NCBI RefSeq assembly: GCF_030167905.1
Contig: NZ_JARGNA010000005.1
Span: 186,001 to 250,000, forward strand
Reading direction: 5' to 3'
Length of the DNA: 64,000 nucleotides
DNA from: Flavobacterium terrisoli
GTDB lineage: Bacteria; Bacteroidota; Bacteroidia; Flavobacteriales; Flavobacteriaceae
How positions within the stretch are numbered: position 1 is the first letter of the stretch; each line of letters begins with the position of its first letter. Position numbers and translations under genes: made by a program. The notes under the pieces are model-generated. The model saw only the letters and a list, made by a program, of their open reading frames with translations. It was not told the DNA's origin and did no database searches. Shown piece by piece: positions 8,980 to 17,150 of the stretch.

Positions 8980-9004
8980 AATTGTATAATTGCATTATAC
9001 AATT
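8980..9004. repeat. 25-bp inverted repeat between sdaA and the receiver gene
   Basis: AATTGTATAAT (8980-8990) and ATTATACAATT (8994-9004) form a perfect 11-bp inverted repeat around TGC. A related AATTGCATAATT lies at 9016-9027. It sits 33 bp upstream of the receiver gene ATG and 60 bp after the sdaA stop. There is no T-run, so an operator is more likely than a terminator. Confidence 0.6.
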
Positions 9005-9064
9005 CTTGAAGAAAATTGCATAATTCTTTCATTTATAAAAAAACGTATTGAGATTGAAAGGAAT

Positions 9065-10492
9065 TTAACAATCTGCCATATTCACAGCTACAGCGAGACC
9101 TCCTTCGGAGGTTTCTTTGTATTTGGAATTCATGTCCTTAGCCGTTTGCCACATGGTATCGATTACTTTGTCCAATGGTACTTTGGCATTTTTGGCATCG
9201 GTTTCCATCGCGAGTTCAGCGGCGTTGATGGCTTTGATAGCACCCATCGTATTGCGTTCGATGCACGGAATTTGGACCAATCCGCCAATTGGATCACAAG
9301 TTAAACCTAAGTGATGCTCCATGGCAATTTCGGCAGCCATTAAAACCTGTTCAGGTGTTCCGCCCATGACTTCGCATAAGGCACCCGCAGCCATCGCCGA
9401 GGAAACGCCGATTTCGGCCTGGCAACCACCCATGGCAGCAGATATGGTTGAACCTTTCTTGAAGATGCTTCCGATTTCTCCGGCCACCATCAGGAATTGT
9501 TTGATTTGTTTTTCGTCGGCTTTGTGGTTTTCAATCACCATATAATACATCAATACCGATGGAATAACGCCGGCACTACCATTGGTTGGCGCTGTTACAA
9601 CTCTTCCTAAAGCCGCATTGACTTCATTGACAGCCAAAGCAAAACAGCTTACCCATTTGAGGATTTGCCTGAACTTTACTTCAGTTTTGCGAATGGTTTC
9701 AAGCCATTCCTGAGGATTGGAATAATTGGCCAAACCAATCAAGCCCTGGTGCATGTCAAACGCACGACGACGTACATTTAAACCACCCGGAAGGATTCCT
9801 TCGGAATGACAACCAATGTACATGCATTCCAACATGGTGTTCCAAATGCGCATCAGTTCGCTGTGGACTTCTGCTTCGGGACGCATGGAAATTTCATTGG
9901 CATAAACAATTTCCGAAATGGATTTCTTTTGACTGATGGTATATTGAAGTAACTCTTCCGCATTCTGAATCGGAAAAGGAAATGCACATTTAATCTGGTG
10001 TTTTTTTCTGGCGTTGATGCGCTCTTCTTTGACCACAAATCCACCACCGATAGAGTAGAAGGTGGAAATGATGGTTTTGCCTTCGCTGGTTTCAACCGTA
10101 AAAGTCATTCCATTGGCATGAAACGGCAAAAAGTTTTTATTGAAGACAATATCAGTTTCAGGATCGAAAGGAATCGGAAACTGATTGGCCAAATTGATTT
10201 GGTGGGTTTTTTTAATCGTTTTTATAATGGAGTCGATGTTTTGCACGGGGATATATTCGGGATCCTGACCACTTAATCCCAACATCACCGCATAATCAGT
10301 CGCGTGGCCTTTGCCGGTAAGCGATAACGAGCCGTATAAGTCAACCTGAATGGCTTTTACTTTATCTAAGTGATTATCAGCTTGTAGTTCGTTTAAAAAG
10401 CGTTCTGCGGCACGCCAAGGGCCAAGAGTATGGGAGCTGGACGGTCCAACGCCTATTTTGAGCATATCAAATACCGAAATGCATTCTTCCAT
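9065..10492 (-). CDS. sdaA: L-serine ammonia-lyase (iron-sulfur dependent, single chain)
   Basis: This 475-residue enzyme has the beta-domain start ([21 protein letters not shown]) fused to the alpha domain, as in single-chain L-serine dehydratases. Cysteines in the C-terminal half, notably [16 protein letters not shown], fit the 4Fe-4S cluster ligands, and the [12 protein letters not shown] stretch is also typical. It converts L-serine to pyruvate and ammonia in the cytoplasm. The cluster would be oxygen-labile. The start codon is the ATG at 10492, downstream of a perfect -7 promoter element. Confidence 0.95.
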   Translation of the reverse strand: MEECISVFDMLKIGVGPSSSHTLGPWRAAERFLNELQADNHLDKVKAIQVDLYGSLSLTGKGHATDYAVMLGLSGQDPEYIPVQNIDSIIKTIKKTHQINLANQFPIPFDPETDIVFNKNFLPFHANGMTFTVETSEGKTIISTFYSIGGGFVVKEERINARKKHQIKCAFPFPIQNAEELLQYTISQKKSISEIVYANEISMRPEAEVHSELMRIWNTMLECMYIGCHSEGILPGGLNVRRRAFDMHQGLIGLANYSNPQEWLETIRKTEVKFRQILKWVSCFALAVNEVNAALGRVVTAPTNGSAGVIPSVLMYYMVIENHKADEKQIKQFLMVAGEIGSIFKKGSTISAAMGGCQAEIGVSSAMAAGALCEVMGGTPEQVLMAAEIAMEHHLGLTCDPIGGLVQIPCIERNTMGAIKAINAAELAMETDAKNAKVPLDKVIDTMWQTAKDMNSKYKETSEGGLAVAVNMADC

Positions 10493-10514
10493 TACTATAT
10501 CGATTTAGTTAGGG

Positions 10515-10522
10515 CAAAGATA
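10515..10522 (-). promoter_or_regulatory. Promoter -7 element for sdaA
   Basis: On the minus strand this reads TATCTTTG, a perfect TAnnTTTG. Initiation would be near 10508, about 16 bases before the sdaA ATG. No good -33 motif was found at the expected distance. Confidence 0.5.
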
Positions 10523-10551
10523 GAGAAGAATTGTGGATTTAGAAAGGAGTT

Positions 10552-10890
10552 TTAATCCCAAAGTGTACTGTCTAATCCCAAGACAATTCCCATCCAAATC
10601 CCGATTAAAAATACTATAACGCTTAATATGTTAGCGGCAAATCTGTTTGCACTGCCTTTAGTTGTTATGTGATTCATATAGTAACTGAATGCACCACCTG
10701 TTGCTCCGGCTAATGGAGTTATGATTAATGGTCTGATCATCCAAAATTTTCCCCATTCAGGTTTAGGTTCAGTAGGAAACACAAAAATGGAGATTACAAT
10801 CAATCCAATTCCGGCACCTAAGAACATTCTTTTAAGAAGTAATGCTTTGTCAATAGGCTTTGCGTTTAAATTATTCTGTGTCATAATCAT
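10552..10890 (-). CDS. Small membrane protein of unknown function
   Basis: 112 residues with three predicted membrane segments (about residues 24-42, 54-70 and 86-106) and a short cytoplasmic N-terminus. An alternative ATG two codons in, at 10884, is equally possible. I do not recognise a named family. It has its own well-formed promoter (10935-10963) and lies upstream of sdaA on the same strand, but sdaA also has a -7 element, so they need not be co-transcribed. Confidence 0.7.
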   Translation of the reverse strand: MIMTQNNLNAKPIDKALLLKRMFLGAGIGLIVISIFVFPTEPKPEWGKFWMIRPLIITPLAGATGGAFSYYMNHITTKGSANRFAANILSVIVFLIGIWMGIVLGLDSTLWD

Positions 10891-10934
10891 TTGGTTTTTA
10901 AAGTTATAAATAAATTTTACAGTTCAATTTATTG

Positions 10935-10963
10935 CAAATGTAAAAATAACTTTGAAATACAAA
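10935..10963 (-). promoter_or_regulatory. Promoter for the 112-residue membrane protein gene
   Basis: The minus strand carries TTTG (10963-10960), a 17-bp spacer, then TACATTTG (10942-10935). Both elements match the Bacteroidota consensus and spacing. The start of transcription would be near 10928, about 38 bases before the ATG. Confidence 0.7.
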
Positions 10964-10983
10964 GTACTTTTAATTAATTTTTT

Positions 10984-10991
10984 TACATTTG
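10984..10991 (+). promoter_or_regulatory. Promoter -7 element for the MpaB-family oxygenase gene
   Basis: TACATTTG is a perfect -7 match, placing initiation near 10998 and the ATG at 11012. A second perfect match, TAACTTTG at 10947-10954, is a possible alternative. No convincing -33 element was found for either. Confidence 0.45.
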
Positions 10992-11011
10992 TTGAAAATT
11001 AGTTTGAAGTC

Positions 11012-11782
11012 ATGGAATTATTTGTTGAAGAACATTCGATTGTTAGAAAAATTTGGGGTAAGAGCGACACCATCCTTTTTATTTTTGGAGGTGCAGCAGC
11101 TGAATTTGCGCTGAATAAAGCAGTGGATTGGCTGTATTTTACCGGTAGATTGCCTTCAGATCCTTTAGGAAGATTATTTTCTACTGTCAGATATGCCCGA
11201 ATGATTGTTTTCGCTCCGATGGAAGAGGCTAATAAAGCGATTGACACGATGCGTAAAATTCATGCAGCCGTAGAAGAAAATCGTGGTGCTACCATACCCG
11301 ATTGGGCTTATCGCGATGTACTGTTTATGCTGATTCATTATTCTATTGCAGCTTATGAATTACTCGAAAAGAAATTGACTGAAGCAGAAAAGGAAGAAGT
11401 TTACAATGTCTTTTACCGAGTTGGTGTCAGAATGGGATTGAAAGAATTGCCACCAACCTATATTGAATGGTTACCGGTAAGAGAAGCCCATTTAATAGCC
11501 GATTTACAAAAGAGCGAATATACAGCCGATCTCTTTAAGCAATACAAAAAACACCTTGGCGCTATGCGTTTTAAGGTACTCGTTGAAGGTCAGAAATTAG
11601 TTTGTCCCGACAGGGTAAAAACGATGCTGCAGTTTAGTGAATTTTCATTGCTGATACCGGTTGTTCCTGTGTATAAAGTAAGCCGACTGATGAAAATGGA
11701 TTGGCTACTCAAGAGTGTACTTTTGCCTTCCGATTATAAAGACCAGATCAATGAATTGGATATTTATAAGGGTAAAAAGTAA
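11012..11782 (+). CDS. Oxygenase MpaB-like family protein (DUF2236)
   Basis: This 256-residue protein resembles the DUF2236/MpaB/latex-clearing-protein family: an N-terminal GGAAAEFALNKAVDW region, LGRLFSTVRYARMIVFA, then HAAVEENRG and a HYSIAAYELLEKKLT helix. The histidines (in KIHAAV and MLIHYS) fit haem ligation in this fold. Family members are haem b oxygenases acting on polyisoprenes or other substrates; the substrate here is unknown. It is divergent from the 112-residue membrane protein gene and converges on the FKBP gene with 12 bp between. Confidence 0.8.
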   Translation: MELFVEEHSIVRKIWGKSDTILFIFGGAAAEFALNKAVDWLYFTGRLPSDPLGRLFSTVRYARMIVFAPMEEANKAIDTMRKIHAAVEENRGATIPDWAYRDVLFMLIHYSIAAYELLEKKLTEAEKEEVYNVFYRVGVRMGLKELPPTYIEWLPVREAHLIADLQKSEYTADLFKQYKKHLGAMRFKVLVEGQKLVCPDRVKTMLQFSEFSLLIPVVPVYKVSRLMKMDWLLKSVLLPSDYKDQINELDIYKGKK

Positions 11783-11794
11783 GGTTTGCAATCT

Positions 11795-12193
11795 TTATTT
11801 CGATAGGATTTTATCGAGCTTCATTTTGATTACTAAAATAGAATCAGGGGAAACATTTGGCGGATAGCTTTTTCGTTTGACTAAGTTGGGCGCCGCAATA
11901 AGTTCACGCACTTCTCCAACGCGCATGCCTCTCAAACCTTCATCAACCGCTTGAGTCGCCTGATTACCGCCAATCAGAACTTTCACAGGTGAAGTTGAAT
12001 TGTAATTGGAATACAAAACGGTTCCGTTGCGGTAACTGGTTGTTTCGTAAATCAGGACTTCGTCACCGGCTTTGGCTTGTGGCCCGGTACCTTTTTCCAA
12101 AATGCGGTACCGCAAACCCGATTGGGTTTCAGTGAATTTTGCCGCACAACCGATTAGAAGTACAGCTGCAATAAGTAAGTAAATTGTTTTCAT
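11795..12193 (-). CDS. FKBP-type peptidyl-prolyl isomerase lipoprotein
   Basis: This 132-residue protein has a lipoprotein signal with lipobox LLIGC (Cys16). The mature part is an FKBP domain: SGLRYRILEKGTGPQAKAGDEVLI, then the GLRGMRVGEVREL segment and the ending SILVIKMKLDKI. Several aromatic active-site residues of classical FKBPs are not evident, so isomerase activity is uncertain. It would be anchored to the outer or inner membrane facing the periplasm. It starts 24 bases after the propeller lipoprotein gene upstream, so co-transcription is likely. Confidence 0.85.
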   Translation of the reverse strand: MKTIYLLIAAVLLIGCAAKFTETQSGLRYRILEKGTGPQAKAGDEVLIYETTSYRNGTVLYSNYNSTSPVKVLIGGNQATQAVDEGLRGMRVGEVRELIAAPNLVKRKSYPPNVSPDSILVIKMKLDKILSK

Positions 12194-12217
12194 GTGATTT
12201 TGATTTTTGATTAATGA

Positions 12218-13321
12218 TTAAGGTATGAATTTTTCAAAAGATTTTCCATTGAATTTGTAAATCCCATTTTGATCGGTGCCAAACCAAAGTTCGCCTTTTC
12301 TATCTTTGTAAATGATATTGACTGCATTACTGCTTAGTCCGTCTTTTGTATTGTAATTCGTAAGTTTGTTTCCATCATATTGCCAAACACCTGCATCAAC
12401 AGTTCCTATCCAAAGGTTGCCGTTGTTATCTTCGTTTATCGAATAGACACGTGCAAGAGAGTTTGGATTTGACTTTCCGGAAGCTTTGAATTCGGCATTA
12501 CCCAGCCCTTTTTCTGTGGTGAAATTGGTCAACTCTTTTCCATCATATTTGAATAAACCGCCGCCATTATTTCCAAACCAAATGTTACCCTTACTGTCTT
12601 CGAATATGCCCAACACAGCCGGACCAGCCAAACCTTTTTCAGTAAACCAGGTAAACGATTTTCCATCATAACGGCAAACGCCCTGAGATTGTGTACCAAA
12701 CCAGAGATTTCCTTTTTTATCTTTCAGGATGCTATAAACCGCATAAGGGCTGAGATTGTAAGGATTGTTTTGTGAGTTTTTTGAATCAGCAATATTTTGG
12801 GCTAATGGCAAATAGGCAAATGAAGTAGAGCCATAATGATAAACGCCGCCACCGGCATAGAACCACAAATCGTTGGCTTCAATTTTCCATTTGTTTTCAT
12901 TCGTATTGTCTAATCCCAAATTGTTTTCATTGGTGAATGTGGTAAAAATCTGCCCGTCAAATTTGCTGACACCAAACAAACCGGTGCCAAACCAAAGATT
13001 ACCAAACTTGTCCTCCTGAATATGCTGCACTTGATTATTAAACAAACCGTCTTTATCTGTGAACTGAATTATGGTTTTTCCATCATAGCAATATACACCT
13101 GAACCATTGGTGCCAAACCAATAATTGCCTTTACTATCCTGAAAAATACTGCAGATGTTTGGGTCAATTTCGGTTACTTTATTGGCTTCGAAAGTATTAC
13201 TGTTGGCTTCTGTCTTCTGGGTTGTGCTTTCGGCTAAATTATCGGCTCTCTTTTGCTTGTTGCAGGAAGTGATTAAAAGTGAAAGAAAAAGTAATGAACA
13301 ATTGATAATTAGCTTTGCCAT
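12218..13321 (-). CDS. Lipoprotein with two-component-regulator-type propeller repeats
   Basis: 367 residues with lipobox LITSC (Cys20). The mature region has about seven repeats of the pattern KGNLWFGT-x-GVxxYDGKxxTxFTxxxGL, the Reg_prop motif of ligand-binding sensor propellers found at the N-terminus of Bacteroidota hybrid kinases. Here the propeller stands alone with no kinase or HTH domain, so it is not itself a signal transducer. It may bind a ligand or partner at the cell envelope. The neighbours on the same strand are the 210-residue unknown gene (14 bp upstream) and the FKBP lipoprotein. Confidence 0.85.
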   Translation of the reverse strand: MAKLIINCSLLFLSLLITSCNKQKRADNLAESTTQKTEANSNTFEANKVTEIDPNICSIFQDSKGNYWFGTNGSGVYCYDGKTIIQFTDKDGLFNNQVQHIQEDKFGNLWFGTGLFGVSKFDGQIFTTFTNENNLGLDNTNENKWKIEANDLWFYAGGGVYHYGSTSFAYLPLAQNIADSKNSQNNPYNLSPYAVYSILKDKKGNLWFGTQSQGVCRYDGKSFTWFTEKGLAGPAVLGIFEDSKGNIWFGNNGGGLFKYDGKELTNFTTEKGLGNAEFKASGKSNPNSLARVYSINEDNNGNLWIGTVDAGVWQYDGNKLTNYNTKDGLSSNAVNIIYKDRKGELWFGTDQNGIYKFNGKSFEKFIP

Positions 13322-13334
13322 TAGTTTTGTTGTT

Positions 13335-13967
13335 TTATTTATACTTTTCGATTCCTTTCTTCTGTAATATAGCTCTTATAACACTATATAAAACACTAGT
13401 ATTCCAGTCGTCTTTGTAATTATAACCTCTATTTATTTCCGCTGCATTCTCAGTTGAATATATTGAAAAATAAGTATGATAATTTTTTGTTCTAACTTTT
13501 TCCCAAGGAATAATAATCCTTTTTTGATTAAAAAATCCACTTACATTTAATTCAATAAAATCTTTGCTAAATAAAACATCCCCAATCGAAAATTCTTCAT
13601 CAGCGTTATGTTTTTCAATGCAATCATTAATAATATGGACAAAATAATAATCCCATAAACCATCAACAATTTCTGCGTATAACTTATGAAGAGTTTCTCT
13701 TTTGCGACCTAAATATGATTTGAAACTAATTTTTATAATCTTATTTTCTTTACTACGAATGAATATCTGATATTCTCTTCCATATGTAAGTTCAAATCGA
13801 ATCCAACGAATTCCATATCTATAATCTTTAATTTCATCTTTTGTGAAAATCGTGTATGGGTTTTCAGAATCTTTGTCTTCAATTTTCAAAAAGTTCTCGT
13901 TAAAAATCAATTCTCTGGAATGACCATCGCTAAATCCTCTCTTAAAAACGAATTTCTTTTCTTCCAT
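13335..13967 (-). CDS. Hypothetical protein, 210 residues
   Basis: I do not recognise the family. There is no signal peptide or membrane segment. Two similar halves can be imagined: each has a beta-rich stretch with a basic-aromatic strand (YGIRWIRFELTYGREYQIFIR early, FSKDFIELNVSGFFNQKRIIIPWEKV later) resembling a PH-like domain pattern, but that is a guess. The start is the ATG at 13967; the in-frame TTG at 13979 gives four extra residues. The DNA looks more AT-rich than its neighbours (many Lys, Ile, Tyr, Asn codons), which may point to transfer. It may head a three-gene transcript with the propeller and FKBP lipoproteins. Confidence 0.7.
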   Translation of the reverse strand: MEEKKFVFKRGFSDGHSRELIFNENFLKIEDKDSENPYTIFTKDEIKDYRYGIRWIRFELTYGREYQIFIRSKENKIIKISFKSYLGRKRETLHKLYAEIVDGLWDYYFVHIINDCIEKHNADEEFSIGDVLFSKDFIELNVSGFFNQKRIIIPWEKVRTKNYHTYFSIYSTENAAEINRGYNYKDDWNTSVLYSVIRAILQKKGIEKYK

Positions 13968-14050
13968 CTGAATTTTCAATTTGAATATTAGCCATCATAA
14001 ATCGCTTAGCTAATATATAAAAAAGATTACAAAAAGTTAATAAATCAAAT

Positions 14051-14081
14051 TTTGCCACGCTATCAATTATCATTATCTTTA
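14051..14081 (+). promoter_or_regulatory. Promoter for the alcohol dehydrogenase gene
   Basis: TTTG (14051-14054), a 19-bp spacer, then TATCTTTA (14074-14081), which differs from TAnnTTTG only in the last base. Initiation near 14088 would give a leader of about 30 bases before the ATG at 14118. Confidence 0.55.
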
Positions 14082-14117
14082 AAAGATAAATTCACAATCA
14101 AACAACAACTATAAAAA

Positions 14118-15176
14118 ATGGCAACAACAAATGTAAAAGCTTATGCAGCAGGCGCACCGGATGCACCTTTAGCCCAAATGAATATCGAGCGCAGAGACGT
14201 TTTGGCAAACGATATTGAAATTGAAGTTATGTATTGTGGCGTTTGCCACTCCGATTTGCACTTTGCAAGAAACGATTGGGGAATGACCACTTATCCGGTA
14301 GTTCCGGGTCACGAAATTGTGGGTAAAGTAACCAGAGTTGGCAGCGGCGTCAGCAAATTAAAAGTAGGCGATTTTGCAGCCGTGGGTTGCTTGGTCGATT
14401 CCTGCCGCACCTGTAAAAGCTGCGAAAAAGACCTGGAGCAATATTGCTTAAATGGCTGGGTTGGCACTTATGGCGGTTATGACAAACATTTAAATCAACC
14501 AACGCATGGCGGTTATTCCCAGAAAATTGTGGTTGATGAGCATTTTGTTTTGAGTATACCGGCCAATTTGGATTTGGCTGCCGTAGCACCCTTACTTTGT
14601 GCAGGCATCACGACTTGGTCACCATTACGCCACTGGAATGTGGGCAAAGGAACCAAAGTAGCCGTAGTAGGTTTAGGCGGATTAGGACATATGGCCATTA
14701 AGCTCGCCAAAGGGTTAGGGGCAGAAGTAACGCTTTTCTCCAGAACACCGGGCAAAGAAAAAGATGCTTTAGACTTAGGTGCAGATGCCGTAATCATTTC
14801 TACAGATGATGCCCAAATGGCTTCCGTAGCCGGAAAGTTTGATGTGATTATTGATACCGTTCCTTATGTACACGATGTGAATCCATACGTTGGGACTTTA
14901 GGCATCAGCGGAACTTTAGTTTTGGTGGGTTATCTTGGCGGATTAGAGCCCATTTTAAATACGGTTCCAATGATCATGGGCAGAAAATCAGTCGCTGCTT
15001 CTTTGATTGGAGGAATAGCTGAAACTCAGGAAATGCTTGATTTCTGTGGGAAACACAATATTGTTTCCGAAATAGAAATCATCAAAATGCAGGATATTAA
15101 CGATGCCTATGAAAGAATGCTGAAAAGTGACGTTCGTTATCGTTTTGTTATTGATATGGCTTCTTTGAAAGACTAA
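14118..15176 (+). CDS. Zinc-dependent NAD(P) alcohol dehydrogenase (MDR, cinnamyl/YahK type)
   Basis: This 352-residue medium-chain dehydrogenase carries catalytic zinc ligands Cys43 (GVCHSD), His65-Glu66 (PGHE) and a later Cys (LLCAG, about 161). Structural zinc cysteines lie at about 96, 99, 102 and 110 (DSCRTCKSC...C). The Rossmann motif GLGGLG is near residue 186. The nearest group is the CAD/YahK branch, which reduces aldehydes with NADPH in the cytoplasm. It stands alone with its own promoter and a strong terminator 20 bp after the stop, so it is probably monocistronic. Confidence 0.93.
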   Translation: MATTNVKAYAAGAPDAPLAQMNIERRDVLANDIEIEVMYCGVCHSDLHFARNDWGMTTYPVVPGHEIVGKVTRVGSGVSKLKVGDFAAVGCLVDSCRTCKSCEKDLEQYCLNGWVGTYGGYDKHLNQPTHGGYSQKIVVDEHFVLSIPANLDLAAVAPLLCAGITTWSPLRHWNVGKGTKVAVVGLGGLGHMAIKLAKGLGAEVTLFSRTPGKEKDALDLGADAVIISTDDAQMASVAGKFDVIIDTVPYVHDVNPYVGTLGISGTLVLVGYLGGLEPILNTVPMIMGRKSVAASLIGGIAETQEMLDFCGKHNIVSEIEIIKMQDINDAYERMLKSDVRYRFVIDMASLKD

Positions 15177-15196
15177 AAGCAAAAATATACAGTATA

Positions 15197-15223
15197 AAAA
15201 AAGCAGCTTAACGCTGCTTTTTT
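15197..15223. terminator. Bidirectional terminator between adh and the T9SS repeat gene
   Basis: AAAAAAGCAGC / GCTGCTTTTTT with a five-base loop: an 11-bp stem with A and T flanks on both sides. It serves the convergent genes ending at 15176 (+) and 15245 (-). Confidence 0.9.
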
Positions 15224-15244
15224 GTTTTTATGAATAATAGCTTG

Positions 15245-16702
15245 TTATTCGATTATTATTGCTTTTGCCGATTTTCCTTTATTGGTTAACACTTCAGCAT
15301 AATAAGTGCCTTGCGCTAAAGACGAAACATCAATCGTGTTTGATTTGGCTTCCTTAACAACTTGTCCCAGATTGCTGTATAATGTTACCTTTTCCAAGGT
15401 TAAGCCATCGGATAACTGAATATTTAAAATGTTCGGGGCCGGATTTGGATAGACATTGAAATGAGACAACACAAAACTATCAGAGGATAAAAGTGGAGCG
15501 ATATCATAAACACGTGCCACACCCGAACTTGTGCCATTAGTGCTGTTGTATGGAGCACCAACGATAACCGTATTGCCGTCAGCGGCCAGTGCAATGCTAA
15601 ACCCTGAATTTTCATCGGCAGTTTCACCATCGATATCAATTCCAACTTGTGTCCAAACCCCGGCTGTTTTTTTATAAACTCTGGCATGACCCGATCCGGT
15701 TCCGTTGCCATCATTTCCGTCAGCACCTACGACAACCACTGTTCCATCAGCAGATATGGAAACACTCCTTCCGGCAGTGTCATTCGTAGCTTCACCATTA
15801 ATGTTATTGCCATCCTGTATCCATTCGCCTGCTATATTTTTAAATACTCTTACCTGACCTGAATTGTTCCCGGTGCCAATAGCGCCAATGGCTATAGTAG
15901 TGCCATCCGAAGACATCGAAATATTAAAACCTGAAATATTGTTGGCACTCACACCTCGGATATCTAATCCTTCCTGAGTCCAAACCCCGGCTATGTTTTT
16001 ATACACCCGAACACGACCAGAATAACCTCCGTTTAAAGAATTATAAGGTGCGCCAATAGCGACAACTGTTCCGTCTGATGAAATAACAACACTTCTCCCG
16101 GAAGCATCATAAAAATTACCGCTGTTGATATCGGTTCCCTGTTGTGTCCAGGTTCCTGCTATATTTTTATAAACACGCACCAATCCTGAGTCGTTCCCAT
16201 TATTGGTATTATAAGGAGAACCAATGGCTACTGTGGTCGCATCTGCCGATAAAGCAACACTAAACCCCGATTGGTCACCGGCAGTTTGTCCGTCGATGTC
16301 ATTCCCTATTTGTGTCCAAACCCCGGCTATGTTTTTATAGATGCGCACATGACCCGAATTGGTTCCATTGGTATTATTTTTTGGCGCACCAATCGCAATT
16401 GTGGTTCCGTCTGAAGATAGTGAAACACTATAACCGGATTGGTTTCCGGTGGCTTCTCCATTGATATCAGCTCCTTGTTGGATCCAAGATCCTGAAATGT
16501 TTTTATAGACACGTACACAACCTGAATCGGTTCCGTTATTGTCATTCAGATGGGCGCCAACAGCTACGATGGTGCCATCTGCCGAAATCGAAACACTTCT
16601 GCCGTTATTTTCACCTTCAGTTAGACCATTGATATCTGAGCCTATTTTGGTTTGGCCCATTCCCAAAAAAGGAAGCAAAATAAAAAATAATGTTATTCTC
16701 AT
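15245..16702 (-). CDS. Secreted seven-repeat propeller-like protein with T9SS sorting domain
   Basis: 485 residues. After a signal peptide (ending near LGMGQ) there are seven tandem repeats of about 51-57 residues with the pattern G-x-DI-G, SGxSVSxSxDGTTVAIGAP, NGxxSGxVRVYKNIAGxWTQ. These FG-GAP-like units would form a seven-bladed beta-propeller. The last 75 residues are a T9SS type A sorting domain: YPNPAPNILNIQL, GQVVKEA, LAQGTYYAEV, ending KAIIIE. The protein should pass the outer membrane by the type IX system and be surface-bound or released. The repeats are also clear at DNA level, making recombination between units possible. It has its own promoter (16719-16751). Confidence 0.92.
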   Translation of the reverse strand: MRITLFFILLPFLGMGQTKIGSDINGLTEGENNGRSVSISADGTIVAVGAHLNDNNGTDSGCVRVYKNISGSWIQQGADINGEATGNQSGYSVSLSSDGTTIAIGAPKNNTNGTNSGHVRIYKNIAGVWTQIGNDIDGQTAGDQSGFSVALSADATTVAIGSPYNTNNGNDSGLVRVYKNIAGTWTQQGTDINSGNFYDASGRSVVISSDGTVVAIGAPYNSLNGGYSGRVRVYKNIAGVWTQEGLDIRGVSANNISGFNISMSSDGTTIAIGAIGTGNNSGQVRVFKNIAGEWIQDGNNINGEATNDTAGRSVSISADGTVVVVGADGNDGNGTGSGHARVYKKTAGVWTQVGIDIDGETADENSGFSIALAADGNTVIVGAPYNSTNGTSSGVARVYDIAPLLSSDSFVLSHFNVYPNPAPNILNIQLSDGLTLEKVTLYSNLGQVVKEAKSNTIDVSSLAQGTYYAEVLTNKGKSAKAIIIE

Positions 16703-16718
16703 ATTGATATGTTTTATC

Positions 16719-16751
16719 CAAATATAGAAAATTTAATAGTTTAAAAATCAA
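16719..16751 (-). promoter_or_regulatory. Promoter for the T9SS repeat protein gene
   Basis: Minus strand: TTG (16751-16749), 22-bp spacer, TATATTTG (16726-16719). Both fit the consensus. Transcription would start near 16712, about 10 bases before the ATG at 16702. Confidence 0.65.
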
Positions 16752-16799
16752 TTATTTATAAATTTTATGAGATTACCACTGTTGTTTTATAGCAAACAA

Positions 16800-16833
16800 A
16801 AAACTCCTGTCCCAAATAAGGGAAAAGAGTTTT
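16800..16833 (-). terminator. Terminator of the 54-residue membrane protein gene
   Basis: On the minus strand AAAACTC and TCCC pair with GGGA and GAGTTTT around a TTATTT loop, with a 3x3 internal loop, and the RNA ends in six U residues. It lies 28 bases after the small gene's stop codon. Confidence 0.7.
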
Positions 16834-16860
16834 AGTTGTTATGCTGACAGAATTACAGCA

Positions 16861-17025
16861 CTATCTTTCGTTGTTCAATTCGTCTTCTTCAATAAATTCA
16901 GAAGCATCGGCATTAAAATGTTCTGTGACGTCTTCTTTGTCTTTTTGATTTTGGCGAATCAGATAGGCTATCAATCCAAAAGCAACAATCAATACAGTGA
17001 CTATTATGATCCAGTTGGTTTCCAT
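16861..17025 (-). CDS. Small single-pass membrane protein, 54 residues
   Basis: An ATG-to-TAG frame of 55 codons. The N-terminus is METNW followed by a hydrophobic helix (about residues 5-23, IIIVTVLIVAFGLIAYLI), then a basic RQNQKDK stretch and a very acidic tail (ASEFIEEDELNNER). This is a plausible inner-membrane micropeptide with an acidic cytoplasmic tail. It has its own hairpin terminator (16800-16833) and a TATCTTTA -7-like sequence at 17042-17049, which supports an independent gene. Function unknown. Confidence 0.72.
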   Translation of the reverse strand: METNWIIIVTVLIVAFGLIAYLIRQNQKDKEDVTEHFNADASEFIEEDELNNER

Positions 17026-17150
17026 TGTTCCGGAGTTTACATAAAGATAAAGTATTTTAGCCTCATTTGGCTGTTTTCCGGATTATGAAATTGTTAATAA
17101 GCGTATTGGATTTGCATAAATGCTAAAATTGTCGTGCTGCTGTCATAGCA

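Noticed and set aside
8990..9304. Plus-strand open frame of 104 codons over the end of sdaA
   Set aside because: It runs antisense to the well-conserved sdaA C-terminus, has no family features, and begins inside an inverted repeat.
15245..16702. Tandem repeats considered as a CRISPR array or satellite
   Set aside because: The period (about 155-170 bp) is in frame and codes for a regular protein repeat; there are no short identical repeats with unique spacers.
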